A stretch of DNA of 61,475 bases from NCBI GenBank assembly GCA_028278345.1, contig JANQEL010000065.1, positions 1 to 61,475 on the forward strand, in the 5' to 3' direction. This DNA comes from Myxococcota bacterium (lineage in GTDB: Bacteria; Myxococcota_A; UBA9160; UBA4427). The position numbers and the translations under genes were made by a program. The notes below the pieces were generated by a model. It ran no database searches, was not told where the DNA came from, and saw only the letters and a program-made list of their open reading frames with translations. Below, piece after piece: positions 53,079 to 60,733 of this stretch (position 1 is the first letter of the stretch; every line of letters starts with the position of its first letter).

Positions 53079-53831
53079 ATGCGCTCCGTTGCCCGATCAC
53101 TCGTGGGCCTTGCGGTTCTTCTATTTGCGCTGCCCGCGTCTGCGGCCCCGATCGTCTACGGCGAGAACCAGAGCGTCAGCACGATCACGATTCAGGCACG
53201 CACGAGTATCGGAGATGTCCTCATCTTCAATGAAACCCTCGATCTCTCGACCGATTCGTACGCGACGTGGGACGCAGCAGGAATCCCGGACAGCGCTCCC
53301 GCAGGCGGAACCGGTACGCTCGATGACTTCCTGTTTCGCATCATCCCCGGGCAGGGCCCGTTCTCGACGGTTGCTCCGTTCGGGCCGTACGACGAGATCA
53401 CGATCGTTTCCGGCGACATCAACCCGCACGCCACGTCGCCCTACAGCACGCTCTTCATCTTCCCTGCTGGCGGAACGACCGTGAACTTCGCCGTCGGTGC
53501 GATCGACATCGACGCCTACTACGACGCCAGCAACTCGGGCGGTTCCCCGGCCCCCAGCGGCCCGACTGCGGCCGACATCACCGGCATCACGAACATGTCG
53601 GGTAATGCAACCTTCACCGCCGGATCGATCCAGCTCGAGATCAGTGGCCTGGTGATGGGCGTCGTCGACGGCACCCCGTTCGGTGAAGTCGAAGACCTGA
53701 ACCTCACCGCCAACATCTCGTTCCACGGAAGTTCGAACGTCACTCCGACGCCCGAACCGTCCACGGGCCTGCTGGTCGCACTCGGCCTTGCCGGGCTCGG
53801 GGCTCGACGCCGACGAACGAGCGTTCGGTAA
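53079..53831 (+). CDS. PEP-CTERM surface protein
   Basis: 250 residues from the ATG at 53079 (SD GGGAGGAAG). Signal peptide to residue ~22 (LPASA). The body is a Gly/Thr/Asp-rich, beta-prone domain without a known family. The C-terminus is a PEP-CTERM sorting signal: PEP at residues 225-227, a hydrophobic helix (TGLLVALGLAGLGA) and a basic tail (RRRR). Exosortase cleaves this signal and the product reaches the cell surface or extracellular matrix. Exosortase is not in the window. Sigma-54 promoter upstream, intrinsic terminator downstream: a single-gene unit. Confidence 0.9.
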   Translation: MRSVARSLVGLAVLLFALPASAAPIVYGENQSVSTITIQARTSIGDVLIFNETLDLSTDSYATWDAAGIPDSAPAGGTGTLDDFLFRIIPGQGPFSTVAPFGPYDEITIVSGDINPHATSPYSTLFIFPAGGTTVNFAVGAIDIDAYYDASNSGGSPAPSGPTAADITGITNMSGNATFTAGSIQLEISGLVMGVVDGTPFGEVEDLNLTANISFHGSSNVTPTPEPSTGLLVALGLAGLGARRRRTSVR

Positions 53832-53868
53832 CATCACCGACTAGACTCCGGTCTCCAGAGCAATCAAC

Positions 53869-53898
53869 GGCGCCCTTCGGGAGGGGGGCGCCTTTCTT
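53869..53898 (+). terminator. Rho-independent terminator after the PEP-CTERM gene
   Basis: GGCGCCC (53869-53875) pairs with GGGCGCC (53886-53892), followed by TTTCTT. It lies 38 bp after the PEP-CTERM stop and is the only clear intrinsic terminator I see in the window. Confidence 0.85.
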
Positions 53899-53998
53899 CG
53901 ACCGGATCTCCCCAGTGTTGTGCAGGCCCCCCGACCAGCGGGTGGAAACTGGCGCGTCGCCTGTTTTCGCCCGTGTTTCCAACCGACACCGTGGCTCG

Positions 53999-55120
53999 AT
54001 GTCGCACTGGTCCACCGTCCGCCGACTACTCCTGGCCGCGATCTTCTTGCTGCTCCTCCCGCGGCCCGCGATTGCAGTGTTGATCGCCACCGGCACGGGC
54101 ACGGAGAACACGAGCGCCCCCGGCTTCGCTGGCTGGGACTATGTCGGCGATGTGAACGGAAACACGGGCACCTACATCGGAAACGGCTGGGTGATCACGG
54201 CCAACCACGTTGGCCCCGGTGACTTCACCCTCGACGGTGTCGTCTATCCCTGGGTCACGGGGAGCGACGTCCGACTCGAGTCGCTTCCGGGGACGCTTGC
54301 CGATCTCGTCGTCTTCTCGATCTACCCCTACCCGCTCCTTCCCCCTCTCAGCATCGCCACCGCCCCGCTGCAAGTCGGCGAGTTGCTGTTCATGATCGGC
54401 TGTGGCCGCGATCGGGGTACGGCGACCAGCTACGACCCCAACGGCGAACTTCCCCCGCCCCCCGACGAGATCTTCGGCTGGAACTGGGCGGGGAGTTCGA
54501 CGAAGCGTTGGGGCACCAACTCCGTCAGCGCGCTCACCGGTGGCCTGCTCCTCGGAACGGTCGCGTTCGAGACCCTCTTCGATGACGGTCAGGTCCTTCC
54601 GGAGGCCCAGGCCACCGACGGCGACTCGGGAGGCGCCGTCTTCAGCCTCAATTCGCCCACGAACGATCTCGTGGGGATCATGTATGCAGTCGGACCCAGC
54701 CCCGGACAGCCATCGAACACGGCGCTGTACACGAACATCACCTTCATGGCCCGCATGGAGTGGTATCGCGACGAGATCCTTTCGATCGCGGTGGCCCCCG
54801 ACCAGGACAGCGACGGTGTCGAAGATCTCCTCGACAACTGCATCGGAACCCACAACCCCGGCCAGGAAGACATCAACGGCGACGGCGTCGGTGATGCCTG
54901 CGAGCCGTTCGACGTCGATGGCGACGGTTGGCCCGACCTCGAAGACAACTGCTCCGGGGTCTTCAACCCCGGTCAGGAAGACGCCAACATGAATGGAGTG
55001 GGTGACGTCTGCGAAGCGCACCTCGTCCCGGCCGTCGAGAACCTCGGGCTGCTCGTGTTGGTGGTCGCGCTCGCAGGTCTGCTCGGCGTGCGTCACACGG
55101 CAGGGGGAAGGGCGCGCTGA
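53999..55120 (+). CDS. Exported trypsin-like serine protease with TSP3 repeats and C-terminal anchor
   Basis: 373 residues from the ATG at 53999. Signal peptide to ~26 (RPAIA). Catalytic triad: His70 (WVITANHVG), Asp102 (LADLVVF), Ser210 (GDSGGAVF), a compact S1-type domain. Residues ~260-335 are calcium-binding thrombospondin type-3 repeats (DSDGVEDLLDNC, DGDGWPDLEDNC, each with NPGQED). The end has the tripartite sorting-signal form: VPAVENLGL, a hydrophobic helix and a basic tail, resembling IPTL/VP-type CTERM signals rather than PEP. The adjacent gene's exosortase-type signal makes surface display likely. Target unknown. Confidence 0.85.
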   Translation: MSHWSTVRRLLLAAIFLLLLPRPAIAVLIATGTGTENTSAPGFAGWDYVGDVNGNTGTYIGNGWVITANHVGPGDFTLDGVVYPWVTGSDVRLESLPGTLADLVVFSIYPYPLLPPLSIATAPLQVGELLFMIGCGRDRGTATSYDPNGELPPPPDEIFGWNWAGSSTKRWGTNSVSALTGGLLLGTVAFETLFDDGQVLPEAQATDGDSGGAVFSLNSPTNDLVGIMYAVGPSPGQPSNTALYTNITFMARMEWYRDEILSIAVAPDQDSDGVEDLLDNCIGTHNPGQEDINGDGVGDACEPFDVDGDGWPDLEDNCSGVFNPGQEDANMNGVGDVCEAHLVPAVENLGLLVLVVALAGLLGVRHTAGGRAR

Positions 55121-55136
55121 CCGGAGCGCGCGCGCT

Positions 55137-55919
55137 TCAGGCGAGCTGACCGCCGTCGATCGTCACCGCACTGCCGGTCATGTAGGCCGCCTCGTCGGAA
55201 GCCATGTAGGCGACGAGGGCTGCGATCTCTTCGGGCTGTCCCACCTTCGGCATCTGCGGTGCAATGCGAGCGAAGAGCGCCGGGTCGATGTTCTCCACCG
55301 GGAAGCCCGCCGCCGTCATCGGCGTCATCACGCCGCCCGGGCAGATGCAGTTCACCCGGACGTCTCGACGCGCGTACTCCGAGGCCAGCGACCGGGTGAG
55401 CCCGACGACGCCAGCCTTCGAAGCGCAGTAGGCCGCGTTGTAGGGGACGCCTTGCAGTGCAGCCGCCGAAGCGATGTTGACGATCGCGCCGCCGCCATCG
55501 AGCAGCTGGGGCAGGGCGGCGCGGCACATGTGGTAGGTGCCGGTCAGATTGACCGCGACCGAGAACTCGAACTCGCTCGGGGCCTGCTCGAGGGTGTGAC
55601 CCGGGCGGAGAACGCCGGCGACGTTGGCGAGCACGTCGATTCCACCCAGCTCTCCCACCGCCGCTTCGACCACCGCCTCGCACGAAGGAAGCTCGGCAAT
55701 GTTCACATGCCCGGAAGAAGCGCTGCCGCCTTCGCCCGCGATCGTCTCGGCGGTGGCCTTCGCACCCGCCTCGTCGAGGTCTGCGCAATGCACCGACGCA
55801 CCTTCGGTCGCCAGACGGATCGCGCTCGCGCGACCGATCCCCGAAGCCGCACCCGTGACCAGGGCGCGTTTTCCGCTCAGTCTCGCCGTCATCGTCGTCA
55901 TCGTCGTCGCTGTCGTCAT
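55137..55919 (-). CDS. Short-chain dehydrogenase/reductase
   Basis: 260 residues if the first of three in-frame ATGs is used. The N-terminal MTTATTMTTMT comes from a simple repeat and is outside the fold. SDR motifs: KRALVTGAASGIGRASAIRLA, DVLANVAGVLRPG, IVNIASAAALQG, YNAAYCASKAGVVGLTRSLA, NCICPGGVMTPM. NAD(P)-linked alcohol oxidation/reduction, substrate unknown. There is no strong SD. Divergent from the GST gene. Confidence 0.9.
   Translation of the reverse strand: MTTATTMTTMTARLSGKRALVTGAASGIGRASAIRLATEGASVHCADLDEAGAKATAETIAGEGGSASSGHVNIAELPSCEAVVEAAVGELGGIDVLANVAGVLRPGHTLEQAPSEFEFSVAVNLTGTYHMCRAALPQLLDGGGAIVNIASAAALQGVPYNAAYCASKAGVVGLTRSLASEYARRDVRVNCICPGGVMTPMTAAGFPVENIDPALFARIAPQMPKVGQPEEIAALVAYMASDEAAYMTGSAVTIDGGQLA
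55887..55919 (-). repeat. Simple GAC/GAT-type repeat at the SDR start codon
   Basis: The first 33 nt of the SDR reading frame consist of ACG/ATG-like triplets (ATGACGACG-type units), placing ATG at codons 1, 7 and 10. Gain or loss of a unit stays in frame but would change which start is best placed. Confidence 0.6.
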
Positions 55920-55974
55920 CCCGGTCCCATCTTGTACGATGGTTCGAGTCTATCAGGAGGCTCACGCCATCCCC

Positions 55975-56730
55975 ATGTCAGACGCACCGATCCTGATCGT
56001 TGGCAGCTACCTCTCGCCTTACGTCCGCAAGGTGTTGGCTTGCCTGCACCTGAAGGGCGTCGACTACGAGGTCGATCCGATCGTTCCATTCTACGGCAAC
56101 GATGAATTCACGAAGCTCAGCCCGGTGCGCAGGATTCCGGTGCTGATCGACGGCGACGTCGCACTGTGCGATTCGACCGTGATCTGCGAGTACCTCGAAG
56201 AGCGCTTTCCGGAGCCGACCTTGTATCCGGAAGGGAGCGAAGCACGCGCCCGCGCACGTTGGCTCGAAGAGTTCGCCGACTCGCGCATGGGAGACGTCTT
56301 CATCTGGCGCTATTGGAACGAGCTGGTGATCAAGCGCTTCGTCTGGGGCGAAGAACCCGACGCCGCCACGGTCAGCGAGGCCCTCGAGAAGGAGATTCCG
56401 GAGATCCTCGACTACCTCGAAGGAGAGCTGCCCGTGAGCGGGGAGGGCTTCTTCGATGATGTCGGGATCGCGGATGTCGCGGTCACCGCGTTCTTCCGAA
56501 ACGCGGAATTCACGGGCTTCCGGGCGGACAGCGATCGGTGGCCTCGCACGGCCGCCTTCGTCGAGCGCATGCTCGGACACGACTGCTTCACGAGACTGCG
56601 CCCCTTCGAAGACGTTTCGATGCGCACCCCCATCACGAACCACCGCGAAGCCATCGCCGAAGCCGGCGGGCCGATATCGAAGCGGAGCTTCGGCTTGCAG
56701 ACTCCGCGACGGGGGGTCTTCAAGACCTAG
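55975..56730 (+). CDS. Glutathione S-transferase-family protein
   Basis: 251 residues from the ATG at 55975; AGGAGG lies 14 nt upstream, slightly far. Thioredoxin-like N-domain (ILIVGSYLSPYVRKVLACLHLKGVDYEVDPI, with Ser in SPYVRK as likely catalytic residue and PVLIDGDVALCDSTVICEYLEERFP for glutathione binding). A helical C-domain from ~90 follows. Could conjugate, dehalogenate or isomerise. Stop shares CTAG with the convergent molybdoenzyme gene. Confidence 0.9.
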   Translation: MSDAPILIVGSYLSPYVRKVLACLHLKGVDYEVDPIVPFYGNDEFTKLSPVRRIPVLIDGDVALCDSTVICEYLEERFPEPTLYPEGSEARARARWLEEFADSRMGDVFIWRYWNELVIKRFVWGEEPDAATVSEALEKEIPEILDYLEGELPVSGEGFFDDVGIADVAVTAFFRNAEFTGFRADSDRWPRTAAFVERMLGHDCFTRLRPFEDVSMRTPITNHREAIAEAGGPISKRSFGLQTPRRGVFKT

Positions 56731-59102
56731 TTCGGGACGGCGGTGAGTTTCGCGGGCAGGTAGCGGTGGTGCGGGCAACCCGAGATCGGGTCGCGATCGG
56801 CCACGTCGGTGATCGTGTTCATCGGTGCGCCCACGATGTCCTTCGTATCCTCGGGATCCTCGCCGGCCTGCATTCCGAAACCGTTCGGGAACCAGACGTG
56901 TCCCGGCAGGCAGCTCGCATCGAGTTCGGTGGGAAGCTCGATTGCGCTCTTGCGGGTTTCGACGCGGACCGTGTCGCCCGTCGCGACCCCGACCTTGCCG
57001 GCATCGTCGGGATGGATGTGGAGGGTGCAGAAGGGGCCCTTGCCCTTGCGCCACGCGGGATCGCGTTGGATCAGGTTCGCAGTCCAGCGCGTTCGAAGAC
57101 CACTCGCCAGGATGAAGGGGTACTCGGGATCGGTCTCGAGGCGCGTTTCGATCGCGCGCGCGATTTCACCGAGCATGGGTTCGGGAGCGAGGCGCACCTT
57201 GCCGTCCTCGTAGCCGAGATGCTTTTCGAGGTTGCCCGTTTCTTCCGTGCGGGCAATCTCGACGCCTTCGGGGTGGGCGAGGATGCGTTCGAAGATCGCC
57301 TCGGTGATCTCGAAGGGCCCCTTGTCGCGCCAATCTTTGCCGAGCGTCCGTAGCACGTCCTCGTGTCGCTTCGGATCCGTCGCGTTGAAGAAGCAGAGCG
57401 CCCATACCGCGACCAACACCGGCGAAGGAAAGTGATGGCCGAGGCCGCGGTACGCCCAGGCGATGATCTGCGCTTCGGGATCGCCCGCCGCTTCGCCGAG
57501 CTCGGCGAGCTTCGCCATGGCGGTGCCCATGAAGGCGGCGCGGGCCTCGGGGGTCTCGGGCGCGCCGATCGCCGCAAGGTCGTCGGGCAGGGGAGCGCAG
57601 AGCTCCATGGCTTCGATCAGGCGCACGAAGATCTCGGCTTCGGGGAGCCCCTCGGTATGCCCCGGGATCACGGGCGGGCGAACGTGCACGTCGATCTCGG
57701 GATGCCGCTTCGGGAACAGCGCCATCTCCCACTTTTCGTAGCCGACGGGCACCGGAAGCACGTAGTCGGCCCGGCGCGCGGTCTCGGTGAACGCGGGATC
57801 GATCACCACCAGCAGATCGAGTCGCTCCACCGCCTGCGCCCACGCGTGCGTATCCGAGTGCGCCATCAGGGGATTCGAAGCGCAGACGACGAGGGCGCGC
57901 AGCCGCTCGGGATGGTCGAGCATCACTTCCTCGGGGACGAGGGTGGGCGAGAACATTCCGAGATCGGTGAGGGCGGGGATCGAGGGGATCCCCGAGGCCA
58001 GGGCGCGTTCGGGGTTTTCGAAACCCTCGGGCGAGAAGTTCGTGGGCGGGAAGAGCTCCAGCCAGGTATTGCCGCCTTCACCAATGTTGTCCGTCAGCGC
58101 GAGGTTCAAACGGATCAGGTAGGAGATCAGCGTGGAAAAACGCGTCTGCTCGACGCCGAGATCCCAGAAGATCGAGGCGCTCTCGGCGTTCGCGAACTCT
58201 TCGGCCACGCTGCGAACGAGGTGGGCATCGAGGCCCGCGCGGTCGGCCATGTCGTCGATGTCGACCGCGGCGAGCGCCCGGCGGATCTCGTCGAACCCGA
58301 CGCTTCGCTGGCCGACGAAACTCTCGTCGTATAGACCCTGCTCGACGATGTGCGCTGCCACGGCCAGCAGGAAGAAGGCGTCGCCCGCGGGCTTCACGCG
58401 GAGATGGCGATCCGCACGTCGCGTCGTCTCGGTCTCCCGGGGATCGACGACCACTACCCGACAGTCTTCCTTCTTCGAGAGCGCGGGCAGTGTGACGTTG
58501 GCTCGCGAACCGCGGTTCGAGATACGCGGGTTCGTCCCCATCACCAGCAGGTAGTTCGTATTCTCCACGTCGGGATGGAAGAAAAGCTTTGGCGACGCTT
58601 TGAACATCCAGTAATCGACGAGATAGTGCTGGTGCTTCTCCTGGGCGAAGGAGTTGAAGAAGCGCTTCGTCCCGAGTGCGTTCACGAAGGCGCCGCCGAA
58701 GGGCACGTCCATGTGGTTGGCCTGCCCGCCGAAGCCGAGCACGCCGATCGAACGCGGGCCCGATTCGAGGCGGATCGCGGTCAGTCGCGCCGCGATGTCC
58801 TCGATGGCTTCCTCCCAGGAGACCGGTTCGAAGCGTCCGTCGGGCGTTCGCCGAAGGGGCTCCTGCACGCGCTGCTGATGGGTCGCGTAACGACTCACCG
58901 TCATCGCTTTGTTACACACGTAGCCCTGGGTGAAGGGGTTGCGATCGTCGGGCACGATCTTCGTGATCACGCCTTCCTCGACATCGACGCGAATGCCGCA
59001 GTTGTGGCTACAGAGCACGCAGGCGGTCGACAGATCGGTGGCGTTTCGAGGGATCGGATGCTTCGAGATCGAAGGGTGGACGGCTCGCGCGTCGGCTGAC
59101 AT
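56727..59102 (-). CDS. Cytoplasmic molybdopterin oxidoreductase of the DMSO-reductase superfamily
   Basis: 791 residues, no Tat signal. An N-terminal [4Fe-4S] site is formed by Cys28, Cys31, Cys35 and Cys63 (CVLCSHNCG ... GYVC). The molybdopterin-guanine-dinucleotide folds follow (PVSWEEAIEDIAARL, VMGTNPRISN, VVDPRETETTRRADRHL, ADYVLPVPVGYEKWE), with the C-terminal beta-barrel (GDTVRVETRKSAIELP, GHVWFPNGFGMQAGED). In the region expected to ligate Mo (around FNSFAQEKHQHY) there is no Cys or selenocysteine, so it differs from formate dehydrogenase and Nap. Electron partner and substrate unknown; no partner subunit adjacent. Confidence 0.88.
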   Translation of the reverse strand: MSADARAVHPSISKHPIPRNATDLSTACVLCSHNCGIRVDVEEGVITKIVPDDRNPFTQGYVCNKAMTVSRYATHQQRVQEPLRRTPDGRFEPVSWEEAIEDIAARLTAIRLESGPRSIGVLGFGGQANHMDVPFGGAFVNALGTKRFFNSFAQEKHQHYLVDYWMFKASPKLFFHPDVENTNYLLVMGTNPRISNRGSRANVTLPALSKKEDCRVVVVDPRETETTRRADRHLRVKPAGDAFFLLAVAAHIVEQGLYDESFVGQRSVGFDEIRRALAAVDIDDMADRAGLDAHLVRSVAEEFANAESASIFWDLGVEQTRFSTLISYLIRLNLALTDNIGEGGNTWLELFPPTNFSPEGFENPERALASGIPSIPALTDLGMFSPTLVPEEVMLDHPERLRALVVCASNPLMAHSDTHAWAQAVERLDLLVVIDPAFTETARRADYVLPVPVGYEKWEMALFPKRHPEIDVHVRPPVIPGHTEGLPEAEIFVRLIEAMELCAPLPDDLAAIGAPETPEARAAFMGTAMAKLAELGEAAGDPEAQIIAWAYRGLGHHFPSPVLVAVWALCFFNATDPKRHEDVLRTLGKDWRDKGPFEITEAIFERILAHPEGVEIARTEETGNLEKHLGYEDGKVRLAPEPMLGEIARAIETRLETDPEYPFILASGLRTRWTANLIQRDPAWRKGKGPFCTLHIHPDDAGKVGVATGDTVRVETRKSAIELPTELDASCLPGHVWFPNGFGMQAGEDPEDTKDIVGAPMNTITDVADRDPISGCPHHRYLPAKLTAVPN

Positions 59103-59211
59103 GGGGGGCCTCCTCGAGCCGAGACGATATCCCAGGCCCCTCGCGTTGGGGGCACGCCCCGGTGTCGGCGCGATAGACTCCGCGTCCGCAACCCCAGCCC
59201 CGGAGAAACCG

Positions 59212-60000
59212 ATGTCGAGCGACTACACCACCTTCCGAATCGAAAAGCGCGGCGACGCCGACTGGCTGACCTTCACGCGCCCCGAATCCCGCAACGCCAT
59301 CAACCTCGACATGGTGGACGAACTCCGCGACTACTTCGGCGGCCTCTCCGAAGACCGTCAGACGCGCGTCGTCGTCATGCGAGGTGAGGGCAAGTCGTTC
59401 TGCGCGGGCCTCGATATCAAGGAAGCCGCGGGCGGCACCCGCATCGAAGCTCCGTTCGGCGGCGGGATGGGTTTCCAGTCCTACCTCGCCGATGTCTACA
59501 TCCGTATGCGCAAGTGCCCCCAGCCGATCATCTCGCTGGTACACGGTGCGGCCTGCGGCGGAGGCTTCTCCTTCGTGATGGCCTCGGACATTCGCATCGC
59601 CGGGCAGAGCGCGAAGATGAACGCCGCCTACATCAAGCTGGGCCTCTCGGCGTGCGACATGGGCTGCAGCTACTTCCTCCCACGACTGGTCGGCACCTCG
59701 GTCGCCTCGGAATTGATGCTGACGGGCCGCTTCATCCACGCCGACCGCGCCCTCGAAACGGGCCTGGTTTCCGAAGTCGTTCCCGACGACCAGCTCGAGC
59801 AGGCCGCCCAACCCTACATCGACGAGATGCTCGCCACGTCGCGGATCGGCCTGCGCATGACGAAGGAAGGGCTGAACTTCGCGATCGACGCTCCATCTCT
59901 CGAAGCGGCCATGGCGATCGAGAACCGCAACCAACTGATGTGCTCGTCGAGCCCCGAGTTCGCGGAGCGGATGAAGTCGTTCATCGCGGGCGATCGCTAG
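59212..60000 (+). CDS. Enoyl-CoA hydratase/isomerase family protein
   Basis: 262 residues from the ATG at 59212 (SD GGAG; TAGACT at 59174-59179 as -10). Crotonase blocks: WLTFTRPESRNAINLDMVDELRDYF, VVVMRGEGKSFCAGLDIKEAA, QPIISLVHGAACGGGFSFVMASDIRIA, IKLGLSACDMGCSYFLPRLVG. Acyl-CoA hydration or isomerisation. It belongs to the same class as the hydratase at 41000 but a different subgroup. A TetR gene converges from 7 bp downstream. Confidence 0.93.
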   Translation: MSSDYTTFRIEKRGDADWLTFTRPESRNAINLDMVDELRDYFGGLSEDRQTRVVVMRGEGKSFCAGLDIKEAAGGTRIEAPFGGGMGFQSYLADVYIRMRKCPQPIISLVHGAACGGGFSFVMASDIRIAGQSAKMNAAYIKLGLSACDMGCSYFLPRLVGTSVASELMLTGRFIHADRALETGLVSEVVPDDQLEQAAQPYIDEMLATSRIGLRMTKEGLNFAIDAPSLEAAMAIENRNQLMCSSSPEFAERMKSFIAGDR

Positions 60001-60007
60001 CGAACGG

Positions 60008-60640
60008 TCAGCGGCCTCCCGACCTCAGGTAGCCCGTCACCAGCGCGACGATCTCGTCGCTGAGCGCATCCGCTTCGACGCCCGCCGGCGGGTGGAGCAC
60101 GAAGCCGTGGACGAGTCCCTCCACGGTATGGACGACCAGATAGGCGGAGAGCGCCGCGTCGCGCATCTCCACATCGGGATGCTGCTCGAGGAGGGCCTCG
60201 ACCTCCCTGGCAAACTCGGCTTCGCGCTTGCGAAGGTTGCGACGCAGGGACGCGGGAAGCGGCGCCTCCTCGAAGAGCACGCGATGCAGTTCGGGCTCGT
60301 GATCGTGTAGGGCGTGCATGCCGTCGACGAAGCTGCGGATCAGGCCGTCGAGAGCGGATGAGCCGTCCAGAGCCTCGCGGAGCAGTTCGCGCACCCTCGC
60401 GAAGCCCTCGTCGATGTGCCGCTCGGCGAGGGCGACGAGCAGGGCATCCTTGTTCGGGAAGTATTGGTAGAGCGAGCCGATCGAAACCCCCGCGCGCTCG
60501 GCGATGCGATCGGTGGTTCCCGCCGCGTAACCGTGGCGTCGGAAGACCTGAGCCGCGGCCTCGAGAATCGCATCGACCGTGGCGCGCGATCGCGCCTGGC
60601 GGGGCTTCTTGCGCGCCTTCAAGGCCGGTTTGCGCGCCAT
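60008..60640 (-). CDS. TetR-family transcriptional regulator
   Basis: 210 residues with a Lys/Arg-rich start (MARKPALKARKKPRQARS). HTH: ATVDAILEAAAQVFRRHGYAAGTTDRIAERAGVSIGSLYQYFPNKDALLVALAERH (~residues 20-75), then a helical ligand domain. SD GGAG precedes the ATG. Divergent from the transglutaminase-like gene, with an AT-rich gap between. Confidence 0.92.
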   Translation of the reverse strand: MARKPALKARKKPRQARSRATVDAILEAAAQVFRRHGYAAGTTDRIAERAGVSIGSLYQYFPNKDALLVALAERHIDEGFARVRELLREALDGSSALDGLIRSFVDGMHALHDHEPELHRVLFEEAPLPASLRRNLRKREAEFAREVEALLEQHPDVEMRDAALSAYLVVHTVEGLVHGFVLHPPAGVEADALSDEIVALVTGYLRSGGR

Positions 60641-60733
60641 GGGTTCTCCGGATCGAATGCGAGGTGAAAAACGAGGAATACCTCATATTTTGGAGAAGTC
60701 GCGCCCGACGCGCCAGCCACCACGGAGAACGCC
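60641..60733. promoter_or_regulatory. Divergent control region between tetR and the transglutaminase-like gene
   Basis: Contains an AT-rich patch with GAGG-AATA-CCTC at 60673-60684, a weak dyad, followed by ATATTTT. It could hold both promoters and a TetR operator. The symmetry is too short for a firm call. Confidence 0.3.

Noticed and set aside
53950..53966. Possible second sigma-54 promoter (TGGCGCG...) before the protease gene
   Set aside because: The -12 part reads CTGT instead of TTGC, so a key GC element is missing.
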